Source: Aeromicrobium sp. Sec7.5 (GTDB taxonomy: Bacteria; Actinomycetota; Actinomycetes; Propionibacteriales; Nocardioidaceae). Taken from it: 64,000 nucleotides of DNA. The translations under genes were made by a program, and so were the position numbers. The notes under the pieces were generated by a model. It was not told where the DNA came from. It saw only the letters and a list, made by a program, of their open reading frames with translations, and made no database searches. Each line of letters begins with the position of its first letter. Within the stretch, counting starts at the first letter, position 1. Below are positions 18,971 to 29,974 of the stretch, in pieces. The stretch is from the NCBI RefSeq assembly GCF_036867135.1, contig NZ_JBAJIJ010000001.1, positions 2,418,001 through 2,482,000 of the forward strand. Direction: 5' to 3'.

Positions 18971-20073
18971 CCGACGACGACCTCGACCCGCTGGAACTCC
19001 TTGAGCTCGGTGTAGCCGGTCGTGGCCATCGCCCGCCGGAGAGCGCCGATCAGGTTCATCGTGCCGTCGGGGACGGTCGACGGACCGAACAGCACCGACT
19101 CGAGCGTGCCGATCGTGCCGAACTCGACGCGCTCGCCCCGCGGCAGCTCGGCGTGCCACGCCTCGGCGCCCCAGTGGAAGCCCCGGCCCGGTGCGTCGTG
19201 GGCCCGCGCCAACGGGGAGCCGATCATGACGGCGTCGGCACCGCACGCCACCGCCTTGGCGATGTCGCCGCTACGGCCGATCGACCCGTCGGCGATGACG
19301 TGGACGTAACGACCGCCCGACTCGTCGAGGTAGTCGCGGCGGGCAGCGGCCACGTCGGCGACGGCCGAGGCCATCGGCACCGAGATGCCCAGGACGGACC
19401 GGGTGGTGTGCGCCGCACCGCCGCCGAAACCGACGAGGACGCCCGCGGCGCCGGTTCGCATGAGGTGGAGGGCGGCCTGGTAGGTCGCGCAGCCGCCGAC
19501 GATCACGGGGACGTCGAGCTCGTAGATGAACTCCTTGAGGTTGAGCGGCTCGGCCTGACCGGAGACGTGCTCGGCGGACACCGTGGTGCCGCGGATCACG
19601 AAGAGGTCGACGCCGGCGCGCACCACGACGTCGGCGAACTGCTTCGTGCGCTGCGGCGAGAGCGCAGCCGCGACCGTAACCCCGGCGTCGCGGATCTCCT
19701 GCAGCCGGCTCTCGATGAGCTCGGGCTTGATCGGCTCGGCGTAGATCTCCTGCATGCGGGAGTTCGCCGCGACGGTGTCGAGGCTCGCGATCTCCGCCAG
19801 GAGCGGCTCGGGATCGTCGTACCGGGTCCAGAGGCCCTCGAGGTCGAGCACACCGAGCCCGCCGAAGCGCCCGAGGGCGATCGCGGTGGCCGGGCTCATG
19901 ACGGAGTCCATCGGCGCGGCCAGCACCGGGAGCTCGAACCGGTAGGCGTCGATCTGCCAGGCCGTCGAGACCTCCTCGGGATCACGCGTGCGCCGGCTCG
20001 GCACGATCGCGATGTCGTCGAAGGAGTACGCCCGGCGTCCGCGCTTCGCGGCTCCGATGTCGAGGTCAGCCAT
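18967..20073 (-). CDS. guaB3: GuaB3 family IMP dehydrogenase-related protein
   Basis: TIM-barrel protein of the IMP dehydrogenase/GMP reductase superfamily, 368 aa, lacking the CBS pair. The N-terminal AYSFDDIAIVPSRRT and the phosphate-binding ADGSIGRSGDIAKAVACGADAVMIG match GuaB3 proteins of actinobacteria. At the position of the catalytic loop (CTTR in true IMPDH) the sequence reads AHTTR, so His222 replaces the nucleophilic Cys; this paralogue is unlikely to be a classical IMPDH. TAGGGT at 20081-20086, seven bases before the ATG at 20073, selects this start over a GTG three codons earlier. A perfect palindrome overlaps the probable -35. It is the first gene of a guaB3-GNAT-nitrilase operon. 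Confidence 0.9.
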   Translation of the reverse strand: MADLDIGAAKRGRRAYSFDDIAIVPSRRTRDPEEVSTAWQIDAYRFELPVLAAPMDSVMSPATAIALGRFGGLGVLDLEGLWTRYDDPEPLLAEIASLDTVAANSRMQEIYAEPIKPELIESRLQEIRDAGVTVAAALSPQRTKQFADVVVRAGVDLFVIRGTTVSAEHVSGQAEPLNLKEFIYELDVPVIVGGCATYQAALHLMRTGAAGVLVGFGGGAAHTTRSVLGISVPMASAVADVAAARRDYLDESGGRYVHVIADGSIGRSGDIAKAVACGADAVMIGSPLARAHDAPGRGFHWGAEAWHAELPRGERVEFGTIGTLESVLFGPSTVPDGTMNLIGALRRAMATTGYTELKEFQRVEVVVG

Positions 20074-20080
20074 GGCGACC

Positions 20081-20086
20081 ACCCTA
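20081..20086 (-). promoter_or_regulatory. putative -10 of guaB3 (leaderless)
   Basis: TAGGGT on the minus strand seven bases before the guaB3 ATG. Confidence 0.55.
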
Positions 20087-20100
20087 TCGGCGACGGGTCA

Positions 20101-20126
20101 CGTAACTCGCCCGCGGGCGAGTTACG
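20101..20126. promoter_or_regulatory. perfect 26-bp palindrome over guaB3 -35 region
   Basis: Half-site CGTAACTCGCCCG (20101-20113) is followed directly by its exact reverse complement (20114-20126). Counting from the predicted start at 20073 it covers about -28 to -53, where a dimeric regulator could act. It could also be a hairpin of transcripts arriving from upstream. Confidence 0.5.
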
Positions 20127-20144
20127 GAGTCCACCAGGCACATG

Positions 20145-20180
20145 GTTGCCGAACACGGAGAATCTGCCGTGTTCGGCAAC
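20145..20180. repeat. 14-bp inverted repeat hairpin
   Basis: GTTGCCGAACACGG (20145-20158) and its exact complement (20167-20180) flank an eight-base loop; a partial copy CTTGCCGTGT follows at about 20183. It lies in the 245-base gap between the SRPBCC gene and guaB3 and may end transcription of the former, though no T-run follows. Confidence 0.6.
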
Positions 20181-20318
20181 GACTTGCCGTGTCCAGCATC
20201 GACTACCGCCAGATTCAGACCCCGAGGGCCCGTTCGTGGTCCATGCCGCTTGTCCAATTCGCCCGGAGCCGCCAGACGACCGAGGTTTCGAGGCTCGTCG
20301 CCGAGAGCTCCTCGCACC

Positions 20319-20831
20319 TCAACCAGCGGTGGCGCGGGACTCCCGCTCCGCCAGGTCCTTCAGGTTGAGCAGCTGGCGCCGCGCCATGGGCAGGTCGCCC
20401 ACGCACAGCAACGTGGTGGTGCCCCGCGGCGGACGACCGGCGAGCTTGAGCAGCAGACGCGTCGTTCCGTCGCCGACCGGCTCGATCCGGTACGACATCG
20501 CCGTCCCGAGGATCTCCGCCGTCAGCTCACGACCCGGCTCGACCGCCAGGACCCGGCCGATGCTGCGGCCGGCGGAGGCCGTGAACGGGTCTCCCACCCG
20601 CGGCTCAGGGAGCTCGGACCGCACGCGCGGCGAGCGGCGACCCAGGTTGTCGACCCAGTCGTACGAGTAGGGAGCGAGACGGATCTGCTTGACCCAGGAC
20701 CAGACGACCTGAGGCGTCGCGGCGACGCTCACGCCCCGCCAGGCCTGCAGCGTCGGGGCGGCGACGACCGCGTCGCACCCGTAGACGAGCCGGGTCTCGG
20801 CGTCCGTGACGCCCCAGCGATCGGCGAGCAC
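20319..20831 (-). CDS. SRPBCC-like (polyketide cyclase/START fold) protein
   Basis: A 170-aa protein with features of the SRPBCC superfamily: a first strand and helix (WRGVSVAATPQVVWSWVKQIRLAPYSYDW), then alternating strands (RVLAVEPGRELTAEILGTAMSYRIEPV, TTRLLLKLAG) and a C-terminal helix (MARRQLLNLKDLAERE). Such folds bind hydrophobic ligands; no specific role is evident. The GTG at 20831 is placed 17 bases after the guaB stop with an AGGG stretch upstream, so it is probably co-transcribed with guaB. A Cys (YGCDAVV) lies near the N-terminus. Confidence 0.65.
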   Translation of the reverse strand: MLADRWGVTDAETRLVYGCDAVVAAPTLQAWRGVSVAATPQVVWSWVKQIRLAPYSYDWVDNLGRRSPRVRSELPEPRVGDPFTASAGRSIGRVLAVEPGRELTAEILGTAMSYRIEPVGDGTTRLLLKLAGRPPRGTTTLLCVGDLPMARRQLLNLKDLAERESRATAG

Positions 20832-20848
20832 GGCGCTGCCGACCCTGC

Positions 20849-22441
<1,593 letters not shown>

Positions 22442-23161
22442 TCAGAGACCCGTCTTGCCGTCGGCCCAGTAGGGCTGCGTGCGGATGCTGCGACGGTCGA
22501 TCGTCGAGAGGTCCAGCAGCACGCGGCGTTGCCGCTGGATCGACTGCCCGTGGCCGGCGAGGTAGACCGTCGTCGAGACGTCGAGGTCGCCCGCGTGCTG
22601 CTGCAGCCAGGCCTCGGCGTCGAGGCCGTGGGCCCCGGTCCGGGGCACGACGGTGGCCGCAGGCACGAGATCACGTGTGGCCTGGACGTCACCGGGATCG
22701 ACCTCCAGCAGCGCGCCGAACGGGCGGGCCCGGAGCGCACACCGGTCGCCGAACGCCATGGCGAGGCTGATCACCGTGGCGTCGCCCACGACCAGGACGG
22801 GGTTCACGCCGTCCTCCCAGCGGAAGTTCTTCTTCGACCCCCACTGGCACACCGCGACGTCATCGCCCTCGCTCCAGCCCAGGATCAGCTCCTCACCGGG
22901 CCCGGACCCGTGGCGATGGACGATGATCGACAGCTCACCGCTGGCGGCGTCGATGCGCGCGGGCGTGTAGTGCCGGAACTCGGTGCGACTCGTGCGGAAG
23001 GCGGTGGAGTCGCCCGGCACGAACGTGGCCTCCCGGAAGTCGTCGGACCCGAGCACGAGCTCGATGAGCCCGTGCCCGAGGTCGCGACGACGCACCAGGG
23101 TGGTGGCGTGCGCCGACTTCATGACCTGGTCGGCCAGGAATCCCGGCGTCCGGAGCGCCAT
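22442..23161 (-). CDS. siderophore-interacting protein (FAD ferric reductase)
   Basis: SIP-family flavoprotein of 239 aa that would reduce ferric siderophore in the cytoplasm to release iron. The N-terminal FAD barrel contains REFRHYTPARID-like RTSRTEFRHYTPAR, then IIVHRHGSGPG; the C-terminal NAD(P)H-binding lobe has VLVVGDATVISLAMAF and ends with the W-containing QPYWADGKTG tail of the family. It starts three bases after the stop of the siderophore-binding lipoprotein, so both belong to one iron-regulated unit. No permease or ATPase gene is adjacent. Confidence 0.88.
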   Translation of the reverse strand: MALRTPGFLADQVMKSAHATTLVRRRDLGHGLIELVLGSDDFREATFVPGDSTAFRTSRTEFRHYTPARIDAASGELSIIVHRHGSGPGEELILGWSEGDDVAVCQWGSKKNFRWEDGVNPVLVVGDATVISLAMAFGDRCALRARPFGALLEVDPGDVQATRDLVPAATVVPRTGAHGLDAEAWLQQHAGDLDVSTTVYLAGHGQSIQRQRRVLLDLSTIDRRSIRTQPYWADGKTGL

Positions 23162-23164
23162 GGA

Positions 23165-24154
23165 TCAGAGCAGACCCTGCGCGGCGGTCGTGAACCGCGT
23201 CAGGAGGTCGGCCGCCGTCTGGTAGGTCGGCGGGTAGACCGAGGTCCACGGCGTGTACGCGTCGTTCTTGGCAGCCGTGATGGTGGCGAACACGGGCTGG
23301 GCCTTGAGGGCCTGCACGCCGGCCTGGCCCTGGCGGTCGTCGACCAGCACCAGGTCGGCGTTGTACTTGTCGGCGTCCTCCCAGCTGAGCGTCTCGAAGT
23401 AGCCCTGCGCGTCCGGGTTGTCCGGGATCGTGATCGGCAGTCCGAGCGTCTCGACCCAGTAGTTGAGGTCCTGGGAGACGGCGGGGTTCGAGACGTAGAA
23501 GCTGTCGACCGAGCCCGAGACCGCGAGCGCGGTCTTGCCGGCCGCGGTGAGCTGCTCACCGAGGGCCGTGGCGGTGGCCGACGCCTCGTCGAAGGCGGCC
23601 TGGCCCGCGGCGACCTCGTCGCTGTCGAGGTCCGCTCCGAGCTCCTCGGCCAGCTCCTGGACCTCCTCGATCTGACCGGTCAGGTCGAGACCGTCGTAGT
23701 TGGCGACGACGATGTCCCACTGCTGGCCGAGGCTGTCGTGGATCGGCTTCGACATGTACCAGTAGTCGCCCTCGATGTAGCTCGAGGTCACGATGAGGTC
23801 GGGGTCGAGCGCCGCGACCTTCTCCTCGTCGATGTCGCCGTAGTCGCCGGCTCCCGTGACGTCCTCGACCGAGGCCGGGTCGAGGCCCTGGGCCTGGCTG
23901 TCGACCCCGCCGTCGGGACCGTTGAGCGGGCCGAACGTGCCGACGATCCGGTCGCCGAGGCCCAACTGGGTCAGCGCGGCGGCGATCGTGGTCTGGGCCA
24001 CGATGCGCTCCGGGCCGCCGTCGGCCAGGTCGACGTCGATGCCGTCGGTCTGGTCGACGCTGCCGTCACCGGAGTCGGAGTCGGAGCCGCACGCGGCCAG
24101 GGGCAGGAGCAGGAGAGCGCCGACGAGGGCGCCGGCGAGGGATCGAGTCTTCAT
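23165..24154 (-). CDS. iron-siderophore ABC transporter substrate-binding lipoprotein
   Basis: Extracytoplasmic binding protein of 329 aa for a ferric siderophore. A signal peptide with LAAC lipobox (Cys22) is followed by an acidic linker (SDSDSGDGS) and the class III fold: GPERIVAQTTIAAALTQLGLGDRIVGTFG, then AALDPDLIVTSSYIEG, a long connecting helix, and a second lobe. It heads a two-gene unit with the siderophore-interacting reductase. The ATG at 24154 is supported by TACCCT seven bases upstream inside an IdeR-like box, so the message is probably leaderless and iron-repressed. The matching permease and ATPase must lie elsewhere. Confidence 0.88.
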   Translation of the reverse strand: MKTRSLAGALVGALLLLPLAACGSDSDSGDGSVDQTDGIDVDLADGGPERIVAQTTIAAALTQLGLGDRIVGTFGPLNGPDGGVDSQAQGLDPASVEDVTGAGDYGDIDEEKVAALDPDLIVTSSYIEGDYWYMSKPIHDSLGQQWDIVVANYDGLDLTGQIEEVQELAEELGADLDSDEVAAGQAAFDEASATATALGEQLTAAGKTALAVSGSVDSFYVSNPAVSQDLNYWVETLGLPITIPDNPDAQGYFETLSWEDADKYNADLVLVDDRQGQAGVQALKAQPVFATITAAKNDAYTPWTSVYPPTYQTAADLLTRFTTAAQGLL

Positions 24155-24159
24155 ATGAG

Positions 24160-24178
24160 GAAGGGTACCCTGCCCTAA
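24160..24178 (-). promoter_or_regulatory. IdeR/DtxR-like iron box
   Basis: TTAGGGCAGGGTACCCTTC on the minus strand matches the 19-bp IdeR consensus (TWAGGTWAGSCTWACCTWA) at about 13 of 19 positions. It spans the presumed -10 (TACCCT, 24162-24167), so metal-loaded repressor would block RNA polymerase. The best half is TTAGG; the centre deviates. Confidence 0.65.
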
Positions 24179-24227
24179 CTTCGAATGGACCCACCACCCC
24201 GGTTGCCTGCCTCACACCACGACGACG

Positions 24228-24265
24228 ACGAACGGCCCGCCCCCGGTGAGGGACGGGCCGTTCGT
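24228..24265 (-). terminator. groEL terminator hairpin
   Basis: Twelve-bp perfect stem (ACGAACGGCCCG 24228-24239 with 24254-24265) around a 14-base loop, just downstream of the groEL stop. No clear T-run follows, as is common in actinobacteria. Confidence 0.7.
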
Positions 24266-24279
24266 ACGAGCGGGACGGA

Positions 24280-25977
<1,698 letters not shown>

Positions 25978-26268
25978 TCAGGAGATGACGGCGAGGATGT
26001 CGCGCGCCGAGAGGATCAGGTAGTCCTGACCGGCGTGCTTGACCTCGGTTCCGCCGTACTTGCTGAAGATGATCTTGTCGCCGACGGCGACGTCGATCGG
26101 GACACGGTTGCCGTTGTCGTCGATGCGACCGGGGCCCACGGCCACGACCTCGCCCTCCTGGGGCTTCTCCTTGGCGGTGTCCGGGATGACGAGACCGGAC
26201 GCGGTGGTCTGCTCGGCCTCGCTCGTCTTGATGATGAGACGGTCCTCGAGCGGCTTGATAGTCGACAC
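25978..26268 (-). CDS. groES: co-chaperonin GroES
   Basis: The 96-aa lid of the GroEL chamber. Features include [11 protein letters not shown] at the N-terminus, the mobile loop [19 protein letters not shown], and the conserved [25 protein letters not shown]. The GTG start at 26268 has GGGGAGG nine bases upstream. It is first in the groES-groEL operon, with about 90 bases of leader below two CIRCE operators. Confidence 0.97.
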   Translation of the reverse strand: MSTIKPLEDRLIIKTSEAEQTTASGLVIPDTAKEKPQEGEVVAVGPGRIDDNGNRVPIDVAVGDKIIFSKYGGTEVKHAGQDYLILSARDILAVIS

Positions 26269-26355
26269 TGGTCGACCTCCCCTTCTTCGTTCTGAGAGTG
26301 GAGTCTGTGGGTGCTTCGGGTGAGCTGCGCACGTCGTCGCGGGAGCCGTGCACGG

Positions 26356-26382
26356 CTGGCAATCTCACAGGGAGAGTGCCAG
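26356..26382. promoter_or_regulatory. CIRCE operator 1 (HrcA site), divergent
   Basis: CTGGCAATC, nine bases, GAGTGCCAG. Matches the TTAGCACTC-N9-GAGTGCTAA heat-shock operator with several substitutions that preserve the inverted symmetry. Nearer to groES than the second copy. Confidence 0.75.
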
Positions 26383-26401
26383 TTCCGACGTTAGCAGATC
26401 G

Positions 26402-26428
26402 CTGGCACTCGGTGAACCCGAGTGCTAA
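26402..26428. promoter_or_regulatory. CIRCE operator 2 (HrcA site)
   Basis: CTGGCACTC, nine bases, GAGTGCTAA; close to consensus with a perfect right half. Two operators 46 bases apart (about four and a half helix turns) upstream of groES imply HrcA repression; hrcA itself is not in the window. Confidence 0.9.
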
Positions 26429-26622
26429 GCGCACGTGGCTCGTTCCTCGCCACTCACTCGGGCTCGGGCGCTGGGCGCCCTCCCCCTGGCGCTTCTCGTC
26501 GCTGCGCTCCTCGCCATGGCTGGGCCGGTTCTGACCGCCTCCGCAAGATGAACGGCTCCGACACCCACCGCTCCTGGTCCGTGCCGCTTGTCCTTCGCAA
26601 CCGCTGCCCCGCACTCCCCCGA
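26429..26622. other. gap between CIRCE sites and methyltransferase
   Basis: GC-rich stretch upstream of the two divergent units. Apart from a -10 for the methyltransferase just beyond it, no gene or clear structure was recognised. Confidence 0.4.
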
Positions 26623-26628
26623 TACGCT
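26623..26628 (+). promoter_or_regulatory. putative -10 of methyltransferase gene
   Basis: TACGCT six bases before the ATG at 26635; indicates a leaderless transcript. Confidence 0.5.
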
Positions 26629-26634
26629 CCGGGG

Positions 26635-27795
26635 ATGGACCTCGCGACGTTCGAGCGGTTGCTCGCGCCCGAGGGCCAGGAACTGCTGGCGGAGATCGCC
26701 GAGCGTGCCGGGGTGGAGTCCGACCTCGGACTGGGCACCCGGCTGCGCAAGACGCACGCCAACGACCTGGTCGCTGCGGCGGTCACGCAGAACCACCTCC
26801 GCGGGAAGGCCGCATCCAAGCTGGGCGTCGACGCCGCGCACCTCTACTTCACGCACGACGCGCTCGAGCAGGCCACGCGTCACCGCGTCGCCGCGCACCG
26901 GGCGCAGCGGCTGGCCGACTCCGGTGCCACGTCGGTCGTCGACCTGGGCTGCGGGATCGGCGCCGACCTGCTCGCGTTCGCCCGGGCCGGCCTGCGCGTC
27001 CGAGGCGTCGAGCAGGACCCCGTCCGCGCCGCGATCGCCGCGGCCAACCTCCGCGCGCTCGGGCTCGAGGGGGAGGTCGAGGTCGGCGACGCCACCCGGA
27101 CCGACCTGCGGCCCGGCGAGACCGCTTTCGTCGACCCGGCCCGACGGACCGGCAAGGGGCGGGTGTTCGGCACCGCCGACCTCCAGCCGCCGTGGGCCTG
27201 GACCCGCGAGCTGCTCCGCGAGCGCGCCGTCGCCAAGGTCATGCCCGGCCTCGCGCACGGCGACGTTCCGGCGGGGGTCGAGGCCGAGTGGGTCAGTGAC
27301 GGCGGCGACCTCGTCGAGTGCTGCCTCTGGGGCAGCCCGTACGCCCGCACCCGCCGGCGCGCGACCCTGCTCCCGTCGGGAGCCACGCTCGCCCTGCAGG
27401 ACGAGCCCGCGGTCGTCGCACCGGTGGGCGCCTACCTCTACGAGCCGGACGACGCCGTGATCCGCGCCGGCGTCGTGGCCGAGCTGGCGGCGGACCTCGG
27501 CGGCTGGCTCCCCGACCCCCACATCGCCTACGTGAGTGCCGACCGTGGCGACGTCACCCCGCTCGCCCGCCGGTTCGCGGTCGTCGGCGAGCTGCCGTTC
27601 CGCGAGAAGCCGCTCAAGGCGGCGCTCCAGCAGCGTCGCGTCGGCACGCTGACGATCAAGAAGCGTGGCGTGCAGGTCGTGCCCGAGGAGCTCGTCAAGC
27701 GGCTCAAGCTGTCGGGCCCGAACCGGGCTACCGTGGTCATGACGCGCGTCGACGGCCAGGGGCGCGCCTTCCTCGTCGAGCCGCTGAGGCCCTGA
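26635..27795 (+). CDS. class I SAM methyltransferase with THUMP-like domain
   Basis: Protein of 386 aa. An N-terminal helical part (residues 1-95) precedes a Rossmann methyltransferase core with SAM motif I VVDLGCGIGADLLAFARAG and acidic motif II VEQDP. The conserved FVDPARRTGKGRVF, seen in a widespread actinobacterial family annotated as SAM-dependent methyltransferase with a C-terminal THUMP-like domain, follows. The C-terminal 100 residues (LTIKKRGVQVVPEELVKRLKL) are consistent with that RNA-binding-like domain. The ATG at 26635 is set by TACGCT six bases upstream. The substrate is unknown; RNA is a reasonable guess. Confidence 0.8.
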   Translation: MDLATFERLLAPEGQELLAEIAERAGVESDLGLGTRLRKTHANDLVAAAVTQNHLRGKAASKLGVDAAHLYFTHDALEQATRHRVAAHRAQRLADSGATSVVDLGCGIGADLLAFARAGLRVRGVEQDPVRAAIAAANLRALGLEGEVEVGDATRTDLRPGETAFVDPARRTGKGRVFGTADLQPPWAWTRELLRERAVAKVMPGLAHGDVPAGVEAEWVSDGGDLVECCLWGSPYARTRRRATLLPSGATLALQDEPAVVAPVGAYLYEPDDAVIRAGVVAELAADLGGWLPDPHIAYVSADRGDVTPLARRFAVVGELPFREKPLKAALQQRRVGTLTIKKRGVQVVPEELVKRLKLSGPNRATVVMTRVDGQGRAFLVEPLRP

Positions 27796-27810
27796 GTCGC
27801 GCGGCGGGCC

Positions 27811-27816
27811 TACGCT
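27811..27816 (+). promoter_or_regulatory. putative -10 of pxpABC
   Basis: TACGCT six bases before the pxpA ATG. Confidence 0.45.
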
Positions 27817-27822
27817 GACGCC

Positions 27823-28512
27823 ATGCAGGTCGACCTCAACGCCGACGTCGCCGAGAGCCCGGACGACCTCGCGCTCCTGGACGTCGTGACCAGTGCCAAC
27901 GTGTGCTGCGGGGCCTACGCGGGCGGCATCGACCTGATGCTCGCGGCCTGCACCCGGGCCGTCGAGCGGGGTGTCGCGATCGGGGCCCAGGTCGGGTACG
28001 CCGACCCCGAGGGCTTCGGACGCCGCGCCCAGGACCCCGACACCGACGAGCTGATCGAGTCGCTCCGCGAGCAGATCGACCTGCTCGCCGAGATCGCCGA
28101 CTCGGTCGGAGGGCACGTCGCCTACGTCAAGCCGCACGGCGCGCTCTACAACACGGTCGTCACGGACGAGGCCCAGGCGACCGCCCTCGTCGAGGCCGTC
28201 GCCCCGTACGGGCTGCCGCTGCTCGGCCTCCCCGGAGCTGCCTCGTTGCGCATCGCCGCGGCCGACGGGATGCCGGTCGTCACCGAAGGATTCACCGATC
28301 GCGCCTACCTGCCGGACGGCACCCTCGTGCCTCGCTCGGAGCCCGGCGCCGTCCACGACGACCTCGCGACCGTCGTGGCCCAGGCCGTGCGACTCGCGCC
28401 GCAGGTCGACTCGCTGTGCGTGCACGGCGACTCCCCGGGCGCCCTCGACCTCGCCCGTGCGGTGCGCGCGGGTCTGGAGGACGCCGGCCACACGCTCCGG
28501 TCGTTCGCGTGA
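27823..28512 (+). CDS. pxpA: 5-oxoprolinase subunit A (LamB/YcsF family)
   Basis: Subunit of the prokaryotic ATP-dependent 5-oxoprolinase that opens 5-oxoproline (pyroglutamate) to glutamate. The 229-aa protein begins VDLNADVAES, has SANVCCGAYAGG in place of the usual SANIACGFHAGD-type motif, and AYVKPHGALYN. It is about 20 residues shorter than typical members, with the missing part in the N-terminal Gly-rich loop. The ATG at 27823 is preceded by TACGCT six bases away, implying a leaderless operon start. The gene overlaps pxpB by four bases (GTGA). Confidence 0.85.
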   Translation: MQVDLNADVAESPDDLALLDVVTSANVCCGAYAGGIDLMLAACTRAVERGVAIGAQVGYADPEGFGRRAQDPDTDELIESLREQIDLLAEIADSVGGHVAYVKPHGALYNTVVTDEAQATALVEAVAPYGLPLLGLPGAASLRIAAADGMPVVTEGFTDRAYLPDGTLVPRSEPGAVHDDLATVVAQAVRLAPQVDSLCVHGDSPGALDLARAVRAGLEDAGHTLRSFA

Positions 28513-29117
28513 GGCTGCTGCCGGCCGGTGACCGCGCGGTGCTGCTCGACTGCGCCGACCCCGACGAGGCGCGGGCCTGGCACGCCGCCCTGGTCGACGC
28601 GGCCGACGTGACCCTGGGCGCCCGCACCGTCCTGGTCAGGGGTGAGCCGGCCGAGACACGCCGGCTGGTCACGGCCGCCCGCCCGCGCGAGGTCTCCACC
28701 CGGCCGAGCACGGAGGTGGTCCTCGCCGTCGTCTACGACGGTCCCGATCTCGACGAGGTCGCCCGCCTGACCGGCCTCACGGTCGAGGAGGTCGTCACCG
28801 CACACACGGGCACCACCTGGGACGTCGCCTTCACGGGCTTCGCGCCGGGATTCGCCTACCTGACCGGCGGGGACCCGCGCCTGCACGTGCCCCGCCGCGA
28901 CACGCCGCGTCCCCGGGTGCCGGCCGGTGCCGTGGGACTGGCCGGACCGTACTCCGGGGCCTATCCGCGGGAGTCCCCCGGTGGCTGGCAGCTGCTCGGC
29001 CGCACCGACGCCACGCTGTGGGACCTCGACCGCGACCCGCCGGCGCTGCTGCGACCGGGCACCCGCGTGCGGTTCGAGGTCGCGCCACCCGAGGCCGAGC
29101 TCGAGGAGCAGGCATGA
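28509..29117 (+). CDS. pxpB: 5-oxoprolinase subunit B (KipI family)
   Basis: Allophanate hydrolase subunit 1/KipI family, 202 aa, partner of PxpC. Recognised from RLLPAGDRAVLL at the start, GFAPGFAYLTGGDPRLHVPRR in the centre, and VGLAGPYSGAYPRESPGGWQLLGRT near the end. It starts with a GTG overlapping the pxpA stop and ends in an ATGA overlap with pxpC, so the three subunits are made from one coupled message. Members also act as KipI-type kinase inhibitors in Bacillus, but the three-gene order argues for oxoprolinase. Confidence 0.87.
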   Translation: MRLLPAGDRAVLLDCADPDEARAWHAALVDAADVTLGARTVLVRGEPAETRRLVTAARPREVSTRPSTEVVLAVVYDGPDLDEVARLTGLTVEEVVTAHTGTTWDVAFTGFAPGFAYLTGGDPRLHVPRRDTPRPRVPAGAVGLAGPYSGAYPRESPGGWQLLGRTDATLWDLDRDPPALLRPGTRVRFEVAPPEAELEEQA

Positions 29118-29971
29118 GCCTGCGCGTCACCGAGCTCCTCGGGTCCGCCCTGGTGCAGGACCTCGGACGACCCGGCCGCTCGGGCATCGGGGTGTCGCCA
29201 TCAGGCGTCTTCGACCGCCGGGCCGGCCGCCAGGCGAACGCCCTCGTGCGCAACCCCGCCGACGCCGCGGTGCTGGAGGTCATCGGGGCGGTCACCCTGC
29301 GCGCGAGCCGGCCGACCACCCTCGCGGTCGCCGGCGCACCCGGCCCCCTCGCGATCGACGGCGTGCCCGTGTCGTCGATGCGCACGCTCCACCTCCCGGC
29401 CGGCGGCGCGCTGACGATCGGCGCCGCCGTGGTCGGGCTCCGCCGGGTCGTCGCGGTCCTGGGTGGGGTCGCCGCCGAGCCGGTGCTCGGCTCGCGGTCG
29501 ACCGACACCTTGTCCGGCCTGGGGCCGGCACGTCTCGCGGCCGGATCGTCCGTCCACGTCGGACTCGGCGCCGCCGGACCCGACCTGCGCCAGCTCGACG
29601 TCGGTGTGCCCGGCATCGGCGACCTCACGGTGCGGGTCGTGCTCGGCCCGCGTGACGACTGGTTCGCCTCCACCGCCGTCGACACGCTGCTGCGCACCGG
29701 ATGGTCGGTGTCCGACCGCAGCGACCGCATCGGGGTGCGCCTGGACGGGCCCGCCCTCGAGCGTGCCGTCGACGGCGAGCTGGAGTCCGAGCCCGTCCTG
29801 CGCGGCAGCATCCAGGTCACGTCAGCGGGCCTGCCGGTCGTGCTGGGCCCGGACCATCCCGCCACGGGGGGCTACCCCGTGATCGGCGTCGTGGTGGACG
29901 CCGACACCGACGTCCTGGCCCAGGGGGCACCCGGTCGGGTGGTCCGGTTCCGCCGCCACCCCGCTCCCTGA
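29114..29971 (+). CDS. pxpC: 5-oxoprolinase subunit C (KipA family)
   Basis: Biotin-dependent carboxyltransferase-like (allophanate hydrolase subunit 2) protein of 285 aa. Key motifs: LVQDLGRPGRSGIGVSPSGVFDR, a Ser/Arg-rich middle (LGSRSTDTLSGLG), VVLGPRDDWF and the C-terminal DRIGVRLDGP ... GLPVVLGPDHPATGGYPVIG. Its ATG overlaps the pxpB stop. The operon ends here, and a cluster of four short repeats separates it from the converging tsaD. Confidence 0.88.
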   Translation: MSLRVTELLGSALVQDLGRPGRSGIGVSPSGVFDRRAGRQANALVRNPADAAVLEVIGAVTLRASRPTTLAVAGAPGPLAIDGVPVSSMRTLHLPAGGALTIGAAVVGLRRVVAVLGGVAAEPVLGSRSTDTLSGLGPARLAAGSSVHVGLGAAGPDLRQLDVGVPGIGDLTVRVVLGPRDDWFASTAVDTLLRTGWSVSDRSDRIGVRLDGPALERAVDGELESEPVLRGSIQVTSAGLPVVLGPDHPATGGYPVIGVVVDADTDVLAQGAPGRVVRFRRHPAP

Positions 29972-29974
29972 GGG

